Shown in pieces: positions 9,058 to 17,189 of a stretch of 64,000 nucleotides of DNA. Made by a program: the position numbers and the translations under genes. Origin of the DNA: DATBLE01 sp963841405 (GTDB lineage Bacteria; Actinomycetota; Thermoleophilia; Gaiellales; Gaiellaceae); assembly GCA_963841405.1 (NCBI GenBank), contig CAWJCM010000007.1, positions 1,054,001 to 1,118,000 on the forward strand, written 5' to 3'. Under the pieces are notes generated by a model, which was given only the letters and a program-made list of their open reading frames with translations, had not been told where the DNA came from and did not search any database. Numbering within the stretch: position 1 is the stretch's first letter; every line of letters starts with the position of its first letter.

Positions 9058-9181
9058 CCCGAAACGGACGTGGCCTTCCGAGTGACGTTTGCCACCCAGT
9101 CTCTGAGACTGGGGTTGAAACGTTTACGTAACAGTTCCTCCACAGGGGTCCGAGGGAACGGGGGGATACCCTCTCCCGAGC
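9058..9181 (+). terminator. Intergenic region with hairpin 9095-9113
   Basis: CCCAGTCTC (9095-9103) and GAGACTGGG (9105-9113) form an inverted repeat, in practice a 7-bp stem with a 5-base loop. It lies 37 bases after the stop of the flavoprotein gene and is a plausible terminator without a long T run. TACCCT at 9167-9172 lies just ahead of the next gene and is a probable -10 box. Confidence 0.5.
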
Positions 9182-9841
9182 TTGGAGATGCGCCGTACGT
9201 GGGACGCGCTCGCCGCCGGGGAAACCGCGGTGTATGTCGGTGACCCGGCGACCGGCGCGTCGGAGCTGGCCGGGCTGTTCGGCCGCCTCGGCGGGGACCC
9301 GCGCGGGGGAACGTGCGTGGAGGTCGGCTGCGGGCCGGGCCGCATGACCGGCGCGCTCGGGGAGCGGTTCGACCACGTGGTCGCAGTCGACGTCTCGCCG
9401 GCGATGCTCGAGCGGGCGCGCGCGGCGGTCACCGCCGCGAACGTCCGGTTCGTCGCCGTCTCGGGCGAGCGGCTGGACGGCGTCGACGACGGGATCGCGG
9501 ACACGCTCGTCTGCTACCTCGTGCTGCAGCACCTGCCCGCGCGCGAGGTGGTGGAGGCGTACTGCCGGGAGTTCGCGCGCGTCCTCGCCCCGGACGGGGC
9601 GGCGTACGTGCAGGTGCCTGTGCTCGGCCGGACCGGTCGGCTCTGGCGGGGCCTGCGCCGGCCGCTGGTCGCTCTCGGGCGTCGTCCCGACACCGGCGCG
9701 GCGTTCCGCGGCTTCCGCCTGACCCGACGCGAGCTCGACCGCGGGCTCGCAGAGGCCGGACTGAAGGTCGCGGCCGAGGACGAGGGGCCGTCCGCGTACC
9801 GCTTCAGCCGCGACCGATTCCTGCGCCTCAGGCGCGCATGA
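9182..9841 (+). CDS. Class I SAM-dependent methyltransferase
   Basis: This is a 219-aa protein. Motif I is CVEVGCGPGRMTGAL (about residue 42) and motif II VVAVDVSPAMLERAR (about 65). LVCYLVLQHLP (about 105) and RVLAPDGAAYVQVPV follow, as in small-molecule methyltransferases of the Methyltransf_11/25 type. The start is either TTG at 9182 or ATG at 9188; the TACCCT box 9 bases before the TTG favours 9182. Its stop overlaps the start of the ligase gene (ATGA, 9838-9841), so both are probably made together and may act on an envelope glycan or lipid. That link is inferred. Confidence 0.8.
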   Translation: MEMRRTWDALAAGETAVYVGDPATGASELAGLFGRLGGDPRGGTCVEVGCGPGRMTGALGERFDHVVAVDVSPAMLERARAAVTAANVRFVAVSGERLDGVDDGIADTLVCYLVLQHLPAREVVEAYCREFARVLAPDGAAYVQVPVLGRTGRLWRGLRRPLVALGRRPDTGAAFRGFRLTRRELDRGLAEAGLKVAAEDEGPSAYRFSRDRFLRLRRA

Positions 9842-11286
9842 CGGCATTCGCGCTGGTCGTCTACGGACTGCTGATCGCCGCGACCGCGGCGGTCGTCTTT
9901 CGACGACCGATCGTCGCGCTCTATGTCCTCGTGCTCGGACTGCCGCTGCACAACATCGTCATGTCGCTGCTCTACGGCGGCGGCATCCGCGGCCACGCGC
10001 TCGACGCGATCCAGGCCTGGAAGGAGATCCTGCTCGCGGCCGCGCTGGCGTCGGTTGCGGTCGCCGCCCTCCACGCCCACCGGCTCCCGTTCCGGCCGGT
10101 GCTGGTCGACTGGCTCGCGCTCGCCTACGCGGCGGTGGTGGTTCTCTACGCGCTGATCCCGCAGAGTGCGCTCGGCGGCCACGCCGGCACCCGCGCGATC
10201 GCATACGGCCTCCGGCACGACCTCGTCCTGGTCGCCGCCTACCTCCTCGGCCGGTCGCTGCCGCTCGACGTGCCGCGGGTTCGCTGGCTGGTCGCGGGCG
10301 CGGCGGCGGCGGTCGCGGCCTGGGGACTGGTCGAGGTCTACTCGGTGCCGATCGAGTGGTGGCGCCACTCCGGCGCGGTCGGCTACTTCCATCGCGAGCT
10401 CGGCTACGACTACCACGGGCCCGGCGGCCTGCCGGAGAACTTCGCCTTCAACACGAACGACGGCCTCTTCCGCCGGCTCGTCTCGACGTTCGTCTCGCCG
10501 CTCGCGACCGCCTACCTGCTCGTCGTCGCCCTGCTCCTGCTCGGCACCTTCCGGCGCGTCCGCCCGCTCGCGGTCGCGCTCGCGGTCGTCTGCGGCGCCG
10601 GGCTGCTCTGGACGTTCTCGCGCTCGTCGATCGTCGCGCTCGCGATCGGACTGGTCGTGCTCGCCGCCGCCCGGCGGCGCTGGTGGCCCGCCGGCGCCGC
10701 GATCGTCGTCGTCGCGGTCGGCTTCGGCTTCGCCGCGGTCTTCCACGACATCGCACCGCGCACGCACTGGTTCGCAAGCGACCGGCCGTTCCAGGAGGCC
10801 CAGGCGGAGGCTAGGGGCCCGCTGCCGGAGGGCAGCGGCCTGTCCGGAACGGTCAGCCTGGGCGAGCCTTCGATCAGGAGCCATCTCGACGCGCTGCGCG
10901 ACGGGATCAGGACGGTGATCCACCACCCGCAGGGCTTCGGCCTCGGCAACGCCGGGACGACCGCGCAACGGTTCCGGGTCACGCCGAGGGCCGGCGAATC
11001 GAACTACACCGAGCTCGGCATCGAGACCGGTCTCGGCGGAGCGCTCCTGTTCATCGCGTGGAGCCTGGCGTTGTTCCTCGGCCTCGTCGGCACCGCCCGG
11101 CGGGGTGACCTGTTTGCGGCCGGCGTGGCCGCGGCCCTCGTCGCGACGCTGGCGCTCGCCGTCCAGAGCGACGTGATCGGAGTGCCGTGGCTTGCATACG
11201 CTCTCTGGTGGCTCGTCGGAGCCTGCGTCATCAGCGAACGAAGGAGGAAGACATGGCCGGGAAGATCGTCTGGCACGAGCTCTTGA
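9838..11286 (+). CDS. O-antigen ligase/polymerase-like membrane protein
   Basis: This 482-aa integral membrane protein has about ten hydrophobic segments, starting MTAFALVVYGLLIAATAAVV. A large extracytoplasmic loop (about residues 295-390) contains IHHPQGFGLGNAG and SNYTELGIETGLGG, the Wzy_C/RfaL signature. Such proteins join or polymerise surface glycans using lipid-linked donors. Only one candidate partner, the upstream methyltransferase, is adjacent; no glycosyltransferases are in view. The 3' end overlaps the next gene by 34 bases, which is long for a real overlap and is supported by the strong ribosome site for that gene inside this one. Confidence 0.82.
   Translation: MTAFALVVYGLLIAATAAVVFRRPIVALYVLVLGLPLHNIVMSLLYGGGIRGHALDAIQAWKEILLAAALASVAVAALHAHRLPFRPVLVDWLALAYAAVVVLYALIPQSALGGHAGTRAIAYGLRHDLVLVAAYLLGRSLPLDVPRVRWLVAGAAAAVAAWGLVEVYSVPIEWWRHSGAVGYFHRELGYDYHGPGGLPENFAFNTNDGLFRRLVSTFVSPLATAYLLVVALLLLGTFRRVRPLAVALAVVCGAGLLWTFSRSSIVALAIGLVVLAAARRRWWPAGAAIVVVAVGFGFAAVFHDIAPRTHWFASDRPFQEAQAEARGPLPEGSGLSGTVSLGEPSIRSHLDALRDGIRTVIHHPQGFGLGNAGTTAQRFRVTPRAGESNYTELGIETGLGGALLFIAWSLALFLGLVGTARRGDLFAAGVAAALVATLALAVQSDVIGVPWLAYALWWLVGACVISERRRKTWPGRSSGTSS
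11241..11247 (+). promoter_or_regulatory. Ribosome binding site AAGGAGG for the 11253 gene
   Basis: AAGGAGG lies five bases before the ATG at 11253, inside the upstream ligase gene. It is the strongest Shine-Dalgarno in this part and decides the start, though longer in-frame starts exist upstream. Confidence 0.7.
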
Positions 11287-11978
11287 CGGACGACCTCGGG
11301 GTCGCGACCCGCTTCTACACCCAGCTGCTCGCCGCCGAGCTCGAGACGGCGGCGGTGGACGGCCACGAGTACCAGATGCTGAAGAACGGCGATGGCAACC
11401 ACGCCGGCTTCGTCCAGAAGGACGAGGCGACGGCCCGCATCCCCTCCCACTGGTACCCATACGTCCACGTCGACGACGTCGACGTCTCGGTTGCGAAGGC
11501 CGAGGCGCTCGGCGCACACCTGGTCCACGGCCCAGCGGACGTCGGTGACATGCTCCGCTTCGCGGTGCTCGGCGACCCGCAGCACGCGACCTTCGGCGTG
11601 ATGACGGACGACGGCGATGGGCCGAAAGGTGTCTTCGCCTGGGACGAGCTGCACGCCACCGAGCCCGACGCGGCCGCAAGCTTCTACGGCGACCTCTTCG
11701 GCTGGACGGCGGCGCCGTTCGCGGAGGAGTACCGCGTCTTCAACCTGGCCGAGTCCGGCGTCGGCGGCCTGATGCAGGAACGCGGCGGGTCGCAGGCCGC
11801 GTACTGGCTCGCCTACTTCGCGGTCGAGGACACGGATACAGCCGCCGCCAGGGCAATGGAGCTCGGCGCCGGGGTGATCGTGCCGCCGGAGTCGATGGAG
11901 GACGTCTGCCGCTACGCGGTTCTGACCGATCCGACCGGCGCTGCTTTCGGCCTGCACCAACCGCCTGCCGAGAGCTAG
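11253..11978 (+). CDS. Two-domain VOC (glyoxalase/bleomycin-resistance fold) protein
   Basis: This 241-aa protein consists of two successive VOC modules. Module 1 starts MAGKIVWHELLTDDLG, and module 2 starts FAWDELHATEPDAAASFYGD (about residue 128). Each has the beta-alpha-beta-beta-beta pattern, ending with DPQHATFGV and DPTGAAFGL. Related actinobacterial proteins are annotated as hydroxylases or glyoxalases without proven substrates. Metal ligands cannot be fixed from the sequence alone. It overlaps the end of the ligase gene but has its own ribosome site, so it may be expressed differently. Confidence 0.82.
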   Translation: MAGKIVWHELLTDDLGVATRFYTQLLAAELETAAVDGHEYQMLKNGDGNHAGFVQKDEATARIPSHWYPYVHVDDVDVSVAKAEALGAHLVHGPADVGDMLRFAVLGDPQHATFGVMTDDGDGPKGVFAWDELHATEPDAAASFYGDLFGWTAAPFAEEYRVFNLAESGVGGLMQERGGSQAAYWLAYFAVEDTDTAAARAMELGAGVIVPPESMEDVCRYAVLTDPTGAAFGLHQPPAES

Positions 11979-12077
11979 CCGAGAGCCGCCGCGCAACGTC
12001 GCCCAACGCTCGAAGCAGGCGGCGGCCTCGAGTGCGTGTCGAAGCCGAAGCTCAGGCAGACCCTGCTGTCCGGCATC

Positions 12078-12683
12078 TCAGCCCGCGTAGGCAAACGTGC
12101 TGACGTACGCGCAGTTGCCGGCGAGTTCCCACTCGAATGGGTCGTCGGCGACCGCGAGCCGGTCGGCGTAGTACTCGGTGCCTGCGATGTGGTGGCCGGG
12201 AATGCCGCAGCTGACGCGCTCCTCGGTCGCGACCGGGCGGCGCGCGGTCAGCTCGATTGTTCGGCCGACACGCAACTCGTGGCCGTCCGGACCGACGCGG
12301 AGGTCGATCGCGGCGGGGCGCACGTCGATCAGGTCGCTCGGCTTGCGCACCCACGGCAAGCGCAACACCAGTTCGCCTCCGCGCTTCCCCGTGAGGATCT
12401 CCGCCAACGCCGCGCGCTGCTCCTCGCTCCCGCGCTCGTCGACGTAGACGACGAAGCTCCAGGGTGAGCCCGGCTCGTCGTCGTCGTACCGGATCGCGAA
12501 CGCGGCTGCCAGTCCCGACAGGTCGACGTCGTCCGCGTGGCCGTCGCGCACGAGCCACGAGAGCACGCCGAAGCAGATCCCGGAGGTGGAGCGGCCGCCG
12601 GCGATCGCGCCGACGGTACGGCAGGGACAGATCGCCTCGCAGTTGCACGACTCGAAGTAGTCGCCCTCGATGCGCCAGCCCAC
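12078..12683 (-). CDS. DUF1326 domain protein
   Basis: This 201-aa protein has the DUF1326 hallmark at its N-terminus, GDYFESCNCEAICPCR (residues 7-22), with four clustered cysteines that could bind a metal or form disulfides. The rest contains no catalytic motif that I recognise; family function is unknown. The C-terminus ends with a conserved aromatic segment, NCAYVSTFAYAG. It is divergently transcribed from korA with a 59-base gap. It stands alone; in other genomes DUF1326 often pairs with a DUF2182 membrane protein, which is absent here. Confidence 0.85.
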   Translation of the reverse strand: MGWRIEGDYFESCNCEAICPCRTVGAIAGGRSTSGICFGVLSWLVRDGHADDVDLSGLAAAFAIRYDDDEPGSPWSFVVYVDERGSEEQRAALAEILTGKRGGELVLRLPWVRKPSDLIDVRPAAIDLRVGPDGHELRVGRTIELTARRPVATEERVSCGIPGHHIAGTEYYADRLAVADDPFEWELAGNCAYVSTFAYAG

Positions 12684-12742
12684 CGCCGAACCGTAAACGA
12701 GGCCAATCCGCCGCGTCCGGCCGTGCGCTATACCTAGACCAG

Positions 12743-14572
12743 ATGGCCAAGACGGTCGAGCGCATCAGCCAGGTGACCATTCGCTTCGCGGGCGACTCCG
12801 GCGACGGCATGCAACTGACCGGCGCCCGCTTCACGAGCGAGACGGCCGTCCTCGGCAACGACCTGTCCACGCTGCCGGACTTCCCGGCCGAGATCCGGGC
12901 ACCGGCCGGCTCGCTCCCGGGTGTCTCCGGCTTCCAGATCCACTTCGCCGACCACGACATCCTCACGCCGGGCGACCGGCCGAACGTGCTCGTGGCGATG
13001 AACCCCGCCGCGCTCAGGACCAACATCAAGGACCTGCCGAAGGGCGGCACGCTGATCGTCAACTCCGATGCGTTCAGCGAGAAGAACCTCGACAAGGCCG
13101 GCTACGCGTCGAACCCGCTCGACGACAGCTCCCTGGCCGATTTCGCGCTGCACTCGATCCCGCTGACGACGATGACGCTGGAGGCGGTCAAGGACGCCGG
13201 CGTGACCAGCCGCGAGGCCGAGCGCGCCAAGAACATGTTCGCGCTCGGGCTGATGTCGTGGCTGTACACGCGGCCGACCGAGGCGACCGTCGACGAGATC
13301 AAGGCGAAGTTCGCGAAGCGGCCGGAGATCGCCGAGGCGAACATCCGCGCCTTCCAGGCGGGCTACGCCTTCGGCGAGACGACCGAGGCGTTCGCGGTGC
13401 AGTACGAGGTCGCTCCGGCGAAGATGGCGCCGGGCGTCTACCGGAACGTGACCGGGAACCAGGCACTCGCGCTCGGGCTGGTCGCCGCCGGCGTGAAGAG
13501 CGGCCTGCCGCTCTTCCTCGGCGCGTACCCGATCACGCCGGCGTCGGGGATCCTGGAGGAGCTGGCCGGCTACAAGCACTTCGGCGTCCGCACCTTCCAG
13601 GCCGAGGACGAGATCGCGGCGGTCGGCGCCGCGCTCGGCGCCGCCTTCGGCGGCTCGCTCGGCATCTCCACCTCCAGCGGGCCTGGGATCGTGCTCAAGC
13701 AGGAGGCGATCGGGCTGGCGGTCACGCTCGAGCTGCCGCTGGTCATCCTCGACATCCAGCGGGCCGGCCCCGCGACCGGCATGCCGACCAAGCCGGAGCA
13801 GGGCGACCTGCTGAACGTGATGTTCGGACGCAACTCCGAGTCGCCGGTGCCGGTGGTCGCGGCGGCGACGCCGGGCGACTGCTTCGACGCGACGCTCGAG
13901 GCGTGTCGCATCGCGCTCATGTACCGGACGCCGGTATTCATGCTCTCCGACGCCTACCTTGCGAACGGCTCCGAGCCGTGGCTGATCCCGGACCCCGACT
14001 CGATCCCCGAGATCCCGGTCGAGTTCGCCGACGCGCCGAACCAGGACGGCGCCTTCATGCCGTACCTGCGTGACCCGCAGACACTCGCACGGCCGTGGGC
14101 GGTGCCGGGGACTCCCGGCCTGGAGCACCGGATCGGCGGCCTCGAGAAGGCGGACGTGAGCGGGAACGTCTCGTACGACCCGGACAACCACGACTACATG
14201 GTCCGGATCCGCGCCCAGAAGGTGGCCGGGATCGACGTGCCCGACCTCGAGGTCGACCACGTCGAGGGCGCGAAGCTGCTCGTGCTCGGCTGGGGCGGTA
14301 CCTATGGGCCGATCACCGCGGCGGTGAAGAAGGTGCGCGAAGGCGGCGGCAAGGTCGCGCAGGCGCACCTCCGCCACCTGAACCCATTCCCGCGCAACCT
14401 CGGTGACGCGCTGCGCTCCTACGACCGCGTGCTCGTGCCGGAGATGAACCTCGGCCAGCTGCTGAAGCTCGTGCGCGCCGAGTTCCTCGTCGACGCCGCC
14501 GGCTACAACAAGGTGCGCGGGCTGCCGTTCAGCTCGTCCGAGCTGGCCGACGCGATGGAGGCATTGCTGTGA
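12743..14572 (+). CDS. korA: 2-oxoacid:acceptor (ferredoxin) oxidoreductase, fused gamma-alpha subunit
   Basis: This 609-aa subunit carries out CoA-dependent oxidative decarboxylation of 2-oxoacids (2-oxoglutarate or a related acid) together with KorB. The N-terminal gamma domain begins with FAGDSGDGMQLTG (residues 15-27). The alpha domain includes LGAYPITPASGILEEL (about 260) and GPATGMPTKPEQGDL (about 345), the conserved YPITP and GPxTGxPT motifs of KorA-type enzymes. There is no ferredoxin domain, as usual for the two-subunit form. A TATACC box 8 bases before the ATG suggests a leaderless message. The stop overlaps the 63-aa gene (GTGA). The exact substrate is not settled by sequence. Confidence 0.92.
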   Translation: MAKTVERISQVTIRFAGDSGDGMQLTGARFTSETAVLGNDLSTLPDFPAEIRAPAGSLPGVSGFQIHFADHDILTPGDRPNVLVAMNPAALRTNIKDLPKGGTLIVNSDAFSEKNLDKAGYASNPLDDSSLADFALHSIPLTTMTLEAVKDAGVTSREAERAKNMFALGLMSWLYTRPTEATVDEIKAKFAKRPEIAEANIRAFQAGYAFGETTEAFAVQYEVAPAKMAPGVYRNVTGNQALALGLVAAGVKSGLPLFLGAYPITPASGILEELAGYKHFGVRTFQAEDEIAAVGAALGAAFGGSLGISTSSGPGIVLKQEAIGLAVTLELPLVILDIQRAGPATGMPTKPEQGDLLNVMFGRNSESPVPVVAAATPGDCFDATLEACRIALMYRTPVFMLSDAYLANGSEPWLIPDPDSIPEIPVEFADAPNQDGAFMPYLRDPQTLARPWAVPGTPGLEHRIGGLEKADVSGNVSYDPDNHDYMVRIRAQKVAGIDVPDLEVDHVEGAKLLVLGWGGTYGPITAAVKKVREGGGKVAQAHLRHLNPFPRNLGDALRSYDRVLVPEMNLGQLLKLVRAEFLVDAAGYNKVRGLPFSSSELADAMEALL

Positions 14573-14760
14573 GTGGGTTCTCGTATCGGTCGACGAAGGA
14601 CGGCAAGGTGCTGATCTCGTGGCAGGGCCGGCCGGTCGTGACGCTTGCAGGCAACCGGGCGCAGACCTTCATCTCCCGCGCGGATGGGCTGGAGGGCGAG
14701 GAGCTCCAGCTGCAGCTCGCCCGGGTGACGGGCAACTTCAAGCGGGGGAACGAGCGGTGA
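14569..14760 (+). CDS. Small protein between korA and korB, 63 aa
   Basis: GTG at 14569 overlaps the korA stop, and its own stop overlaps the korB start (GTGA on both sides), so translation of all three is probably coupled. The product begins MSGFSYRSTKDGKVLISW and ends ARVTGNFKRGNER, with short beta-like stretches (KVLISW, PVVTLAG) then a helix. It has no cysteines, so it is not a ferredoxin. I do not know a named family. Position suggests a subunit, assembly factor or regulator of the oxidoreductase; this is inferred only. Confidence 0.75.
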   Translation: MSGFSYRSTKDGKVLISWQGRPVVTLAGNRAQTFISRADGLEGEELQLQLARVTGNFKRGNER

Positions 14761-15818
14761 GCGAGAACGGTGGCGGCAACGGCAACGGGCTCGTCCAGCT
14801 GACGGCAAAAGACTTCAAGACCGACCAGGAGGTCCGCTGGTGCCCGGGCTGTGGCGACTACGCGATCCTCGCCGCGATGCAGAGCTTCATGCCGGAGCTC
14901 GGGATCGAGCGCGAGCGGACCGTGTTCATCTCCGGGATCGGCTGCGCCGCGCGCTTCCCCTACTACATGCAGACCTACGGGATCCACTCGATCCACGGGC
15001 GCGCGCCGGCGATCGCGACGGGGCTGGCATCGTCGCGGCCCGATCTGTCGGTGTGGGTGGTGACCGGCGACGGCGACGCGCTCTCGATCGGCGGCAACCA
15101 CCTGATCCACGCGCTGCGCCGGAACGTCAACGTCAAGGTCCTGCTCTTCAACAACCAGATCTACGGGCTGACCAAGGGGCAGTACTCGCCGACCAGCGAG
15201 CTGGGCAAGGTGACCAAGTCGACGCCGATGGGATCGCTCGACTACCCCTTCAACCCCGTCTCGCTGGCGATCGGGGCCGAGGCGACCTTCGTCGCCCGTT
15301 CGATCGACACCGACCGCAAGCATCTGACCTCGGTGCTGCGCCGGGCGGCCGCCCACCAGGGGACCGCCTTCGTCGAGATCTACCAGAACTGCAACATCTT
15401 CAACGACGGCGCCTTCGAGGCGGTCAAGGAGCACGCCGAGAACCAGATCCGACTCGAGCACGCCCGTCCGATCCGCTTCGGCGAGGACGGCGAGCGCGGC
15501 GTGCTGCAGCGCGCGGACGGCTCGTGCGAGCTGGTCGACGCGGCCGAGGTGGGAGAGGGCGCGCTGCTCGTCCACGACGAGCACCACGAGGCCTCGAGCC
15601 TCGCGTTCGCGCTCTCTCGGATCGCGCATACGCCGCAGGGACCGACGCCGATCGGCGTCTTCCGCGACGTCGAGCGCCCGGTCTACGACGAGCTGATGGC
15701 CGGCCAGATCGAGGCGGCGAAGGAGAAGCGCGGCGCGGGCGACCTCCGCGAGCTCCTCCACGCCGGCGACACCTGGACGATCCAAGGGACAGACCCTCGC
15801 GGTCTGTCCCTGCCTTGA
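14757..15818 (+). CDS. korB: 2-oxoacid:acceptor (ferredoxin) oxidoreductase, beta subunit
   Basis: This 353-aa subunit binds thiamine pyrophosphate and a [4Fe-4S] cluster. Seen motifs are RWCPGCGDYAIL (about residue 23), ISGIGCAARFPYYM, the TPP/Mg motif VTGDGDALSIGGNH (about 100) and LFNNQIYGLTKGQYSPTS. The start is taken as GTG at 14757, which gives a Gly/Asn-rich leader before the conserved domain. The last ten residues (GTDPRGLSLP) are encoded by a perfect hairpin at 15785-15811, so they look like terminator sequence read as protein rather than conserved protein. It works with KorA and possibly the 63-aa protein. Confidence 0.92.
   Translation: MSENGGGNGNGLVQLTAKDFKTDQEVRWCPGCGDYAILAAMQSFMPELGIERERTVFISGIGCAARFPYYMQTYGIHSIHGRAPAIATGLASSRPDLSVWVVTGDGDALSIGGNHLIHALRRNVNVKVLLFNNQIYGLTKGQYSPTSELGKVTKSTPMGSLDYPFNPVSLAIGAEATFVARSIDTDRKHLTSVLRRAAAHQGTAFVEIYQNCNIFNDGAFEAVKEHAENQIRLEHARPIRFGEDGERGVLQRADGSCELVDAAEVGEGALLVHDEHHEASSLAFALSRIAHTPQGPTPIGVFRDVERPVYDELMAGQIEAAKEKRGAGDLRELLHAGDTWTIQGTDPRGLSLP
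15785..15811 (+). terminator. Perfect 11-bp hairpin inside the 3' end of korB
   Basis: AGGGACAGACC (15785-15795), loop CTCGC, GGTCTGTCCCT (15801-15811). The stem overlaps the last codons of korB and there is no T run. It is a likely terminator and one of several GGGACAG/CTGTCCC palindromes in the window. Confidence 0.65.
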
Positions 15819-15849
15819 CGCGGCGGTGGAGCCCTCGAGCGACGGCAGG

Positions 15850-15871
15850 AGACAGACCCGGGGCTCTGTCC
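15850..15871 (+). repeat. Second GACAGA/TCTGTC imperfect palindrome
   Basis: GACAGA (15851-15856) and TCTGTC (15865-15870) flank CCCGGGGC, giving an imperfect stem 40 bases after the korB hairpin. It resembles the same repeat family. The rest of the korB-to-vapB gap (15819-16000) shows no gene. Confidence 0.45.
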
Positions 15872-16000
15872 TGACGTAACGCCCGAGCGCCGCTACGCCG
15901 CGAGTTCCTTCGCCAGCCAGTAGTGCGTTGAAGCCGTCGAGCCGGGATCGACCCGCCGACGGCCTGGCGCCCGGCGCACTATATCCCATGGCTCTCTCGG

Positions 16001-16033
16001 AGTATATCCAAGCAATTGGCGCCCGGATATACT
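16001..16033 (+). promoter_or_regulatory. Operator and -10 box of the vapBC-type operon
   Basis: AGTATATCC (16001-16009) and GGATATACT (16025-16033) form a perfect 9-bp inverted repeat with a 15-base spacer. The right arm contains the -10 hexamer TATACT (16028-16033), six bases before the ATG at 16040. A further direct repeat, TGGCGCCCGG, occurs at 15965-15974 and 16017-16026. Antitoxin dimers of this class usually repress their own promoter, so this is the probable autoregulatory site. Confidence 0.7.
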
Positions 16034-16039
16034 GACGGC

Positions 16040-16255
16040 ATGACGCGGAAGACCACGATCGCCGTCGACGACGAGCTGCTGGCGAAGGCGCAGGCCGTGC
16101 TCGGCACCAAGGGGCTGAAGGACACGGTCGACGCGGCCCTGAACGAGGTCGTACGGGCGGAGCTCCGTCGAGATCTCATTCGTCGGCTCCGGACCGGGGA
16201 CGGGTTCGACTTCGACGAAGCCACCTACCGCGCAGCTCGCCAGTGGCGAACCTGA
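16040..16255 (+). CDS. VapB-type antitoxin
   Basis: This is a 71-aa protein beginning MTRKTTIAVDDELLAKAQ, a ribbon-helix-helix N-terminus typical of VapB (type II TA) antitoxins. The acidic, aromatic C-terminus (GDGFDFDEATYRAAR) would wrap around and neutralise the toxin. ATG at 16040 is chosen over a TTG at 16016 because of the TATACT box. It overlaps the toxin gene by 13 bases, a normal TA layout. The operator overlaps its promoter. Confidence 0.85.
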   Translation: MTRKTTIAVDDELLAKAQAVLGTKGLKDTVDAALNEVVRAELRRDLIRRLRTGDGFDFDEATYRAARQWRT

Positions 16256-16671
16256 CCAGCTTGCTCCTGGCAGACACGAGTGCCTGGCATAGAAGCGGCA
16301 CCCTTTCGGTGGCCGATCAGTGGGAGGACGCGCTGAACGACAAGCGGATCGCGACGACCGCCCCGATCAGGCTCGAAGTCCTCTACTCGGCGCAGACGGC
16401 CCGCGATTACGACCTCACCGTGTTCCAGCTAGACCTACTCCGGCAGCTCCCTTGCAGCGACTCGGCGTGGAGTCGCGCCGCGGAAGTCCAGCGCGAGCTC
16501 GCGCACAAGGCGGCTCTTCACCACCGCAGCGTGCGGTTGCCCGACCTGCTAGTCGCCGCCGTCGCCGAGCTCGAAGGTGCAGTCGTCTGGCACTACGACG
16601 AGGACTTCGACCGGGTCGCCGAAGTGACCGGACAGCCGATGGAATGGGTCGCGCCTCGGGGTTCGCTGTAA
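16243..16671 (+). CDS. PIN-domain ribonuclease toxin (VapC family)
   Basis: This 142-aa PIN-domain protein has the acidic residues expected of a Mg-dependent RNase: Asp in LLADTSAW (about residue 10), Glu in RLEVLYS (about 44), Asp in LPDLLVAAVAE (about 99) and Asp in HYDEDFDRVAE (about 117). It starts with GTG at 16243, inside the antitoxin gene. VapC toxins cleave tRNA or rRNA and stop translation. With all acidic residues present the toxin is probably active. Confidence 0.88.
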   Translation: MANLTSLLLADTSAWHRSGTLSVADQWEDALNDKRIATTAPIRLEVLYSAQTARDYDLTVFQLDLLRQLPCSDSAWSRAAEVQRELAHKAALHHRSVRLPDLLVAAVAELEGAVVWHYDEDFDRVAEVTGQPMEWVAPRGSL

Positions 16672-16700
16672 CGCGCCGCCGGCGTGCGAGACCAGAAGGT

Positions 16701-17189
16701 ATGACAGAGAGGGCGACGTTCGCAGCCGGGTGCTTCTGGGGCGTCGAGTCGGCGTTCCGCGCGATTCCCGGCGTCACCGGCACCCGCGTCGGCTACACCG
16801 GCGGCCACACCGAGAGTCCCTCGTACTACGACGTCTGCTCCGACACGACCGGCCACGCCGAGGCAGTCGAGGTCACCTACGACCCCGAGCAGGTCTCGTA
16901 CGAGCAGCTGCTCGAGCTCTTCTGGCGCTTGCACGATCCGACCCAGGGCGACCGCCAGGGGCCTGACGTCGGTAGCCAGTACCGCTCGGCCGTGTTCTTC
17001 CACTCGCCCGAGCAGGAGGAGGAGGCACTGGCCTCACGCGCCCGCGTGCAGGCGCAGCTGCCGGCTCGAGTCGCGACGGAGGTCGCGCGGGCGGGCGAGT
17101 TCTACGAGGCCGAGGACTACCACCAGCAGTACTTCGAGAAACAGGGCCGCACGAGCTGCCACGCAGGTCTGCGCGGCGCGACCGTCTAG
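16701..17189 (+). CDS. msrA: Peptide methionine sulfoxide reductase A
   Basis: This 162-aa enzyme reduces the S-epimer of methionine sulfoxide in proteins. The catalytic motif GCFWGVESAF is at residues 10-19, followed by GYTGGHTESPSYYDVCSDTTGHAE. A resolving Cys is probably in GRTSCHAGLRG near the end. It is a cytoplasmic repair protein with no signal peptide. It converges with the MFS gene; the two stop codons are read from the same palindrome CTAG (17186-17189). MsrB is not in the window. Confidence 0.95.
   Translation: MTERATFAAGCFWGVESAFRAIPGVTGTRVGYTGGHTESPSYYDVCSDTTGHAEAVEVTYDPEQVSYEQLLELFWRLHDPTQGDRQGPDVGSQYRSAVFFHSPEQEEEALASRARVQAQLPARVATEVARAGEFYEAEDYHQQYFEKQGRTSCHAGLRGATV

Noticed and set aside
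9514..11679. Large minus-strand frame of 721 codons
   Set aside because: It is rich in Arg/Pro/Ala, lies opposite a clear methyltransferase and a membrane protein, and matches no family; it is a shadow of GC-rich coding DNA.
12734..14377. Minus-strand frame of 547 codons opposite korA
   Set aside because: KorA motifs are on the plus strand; the opposite frame is composition-driven.
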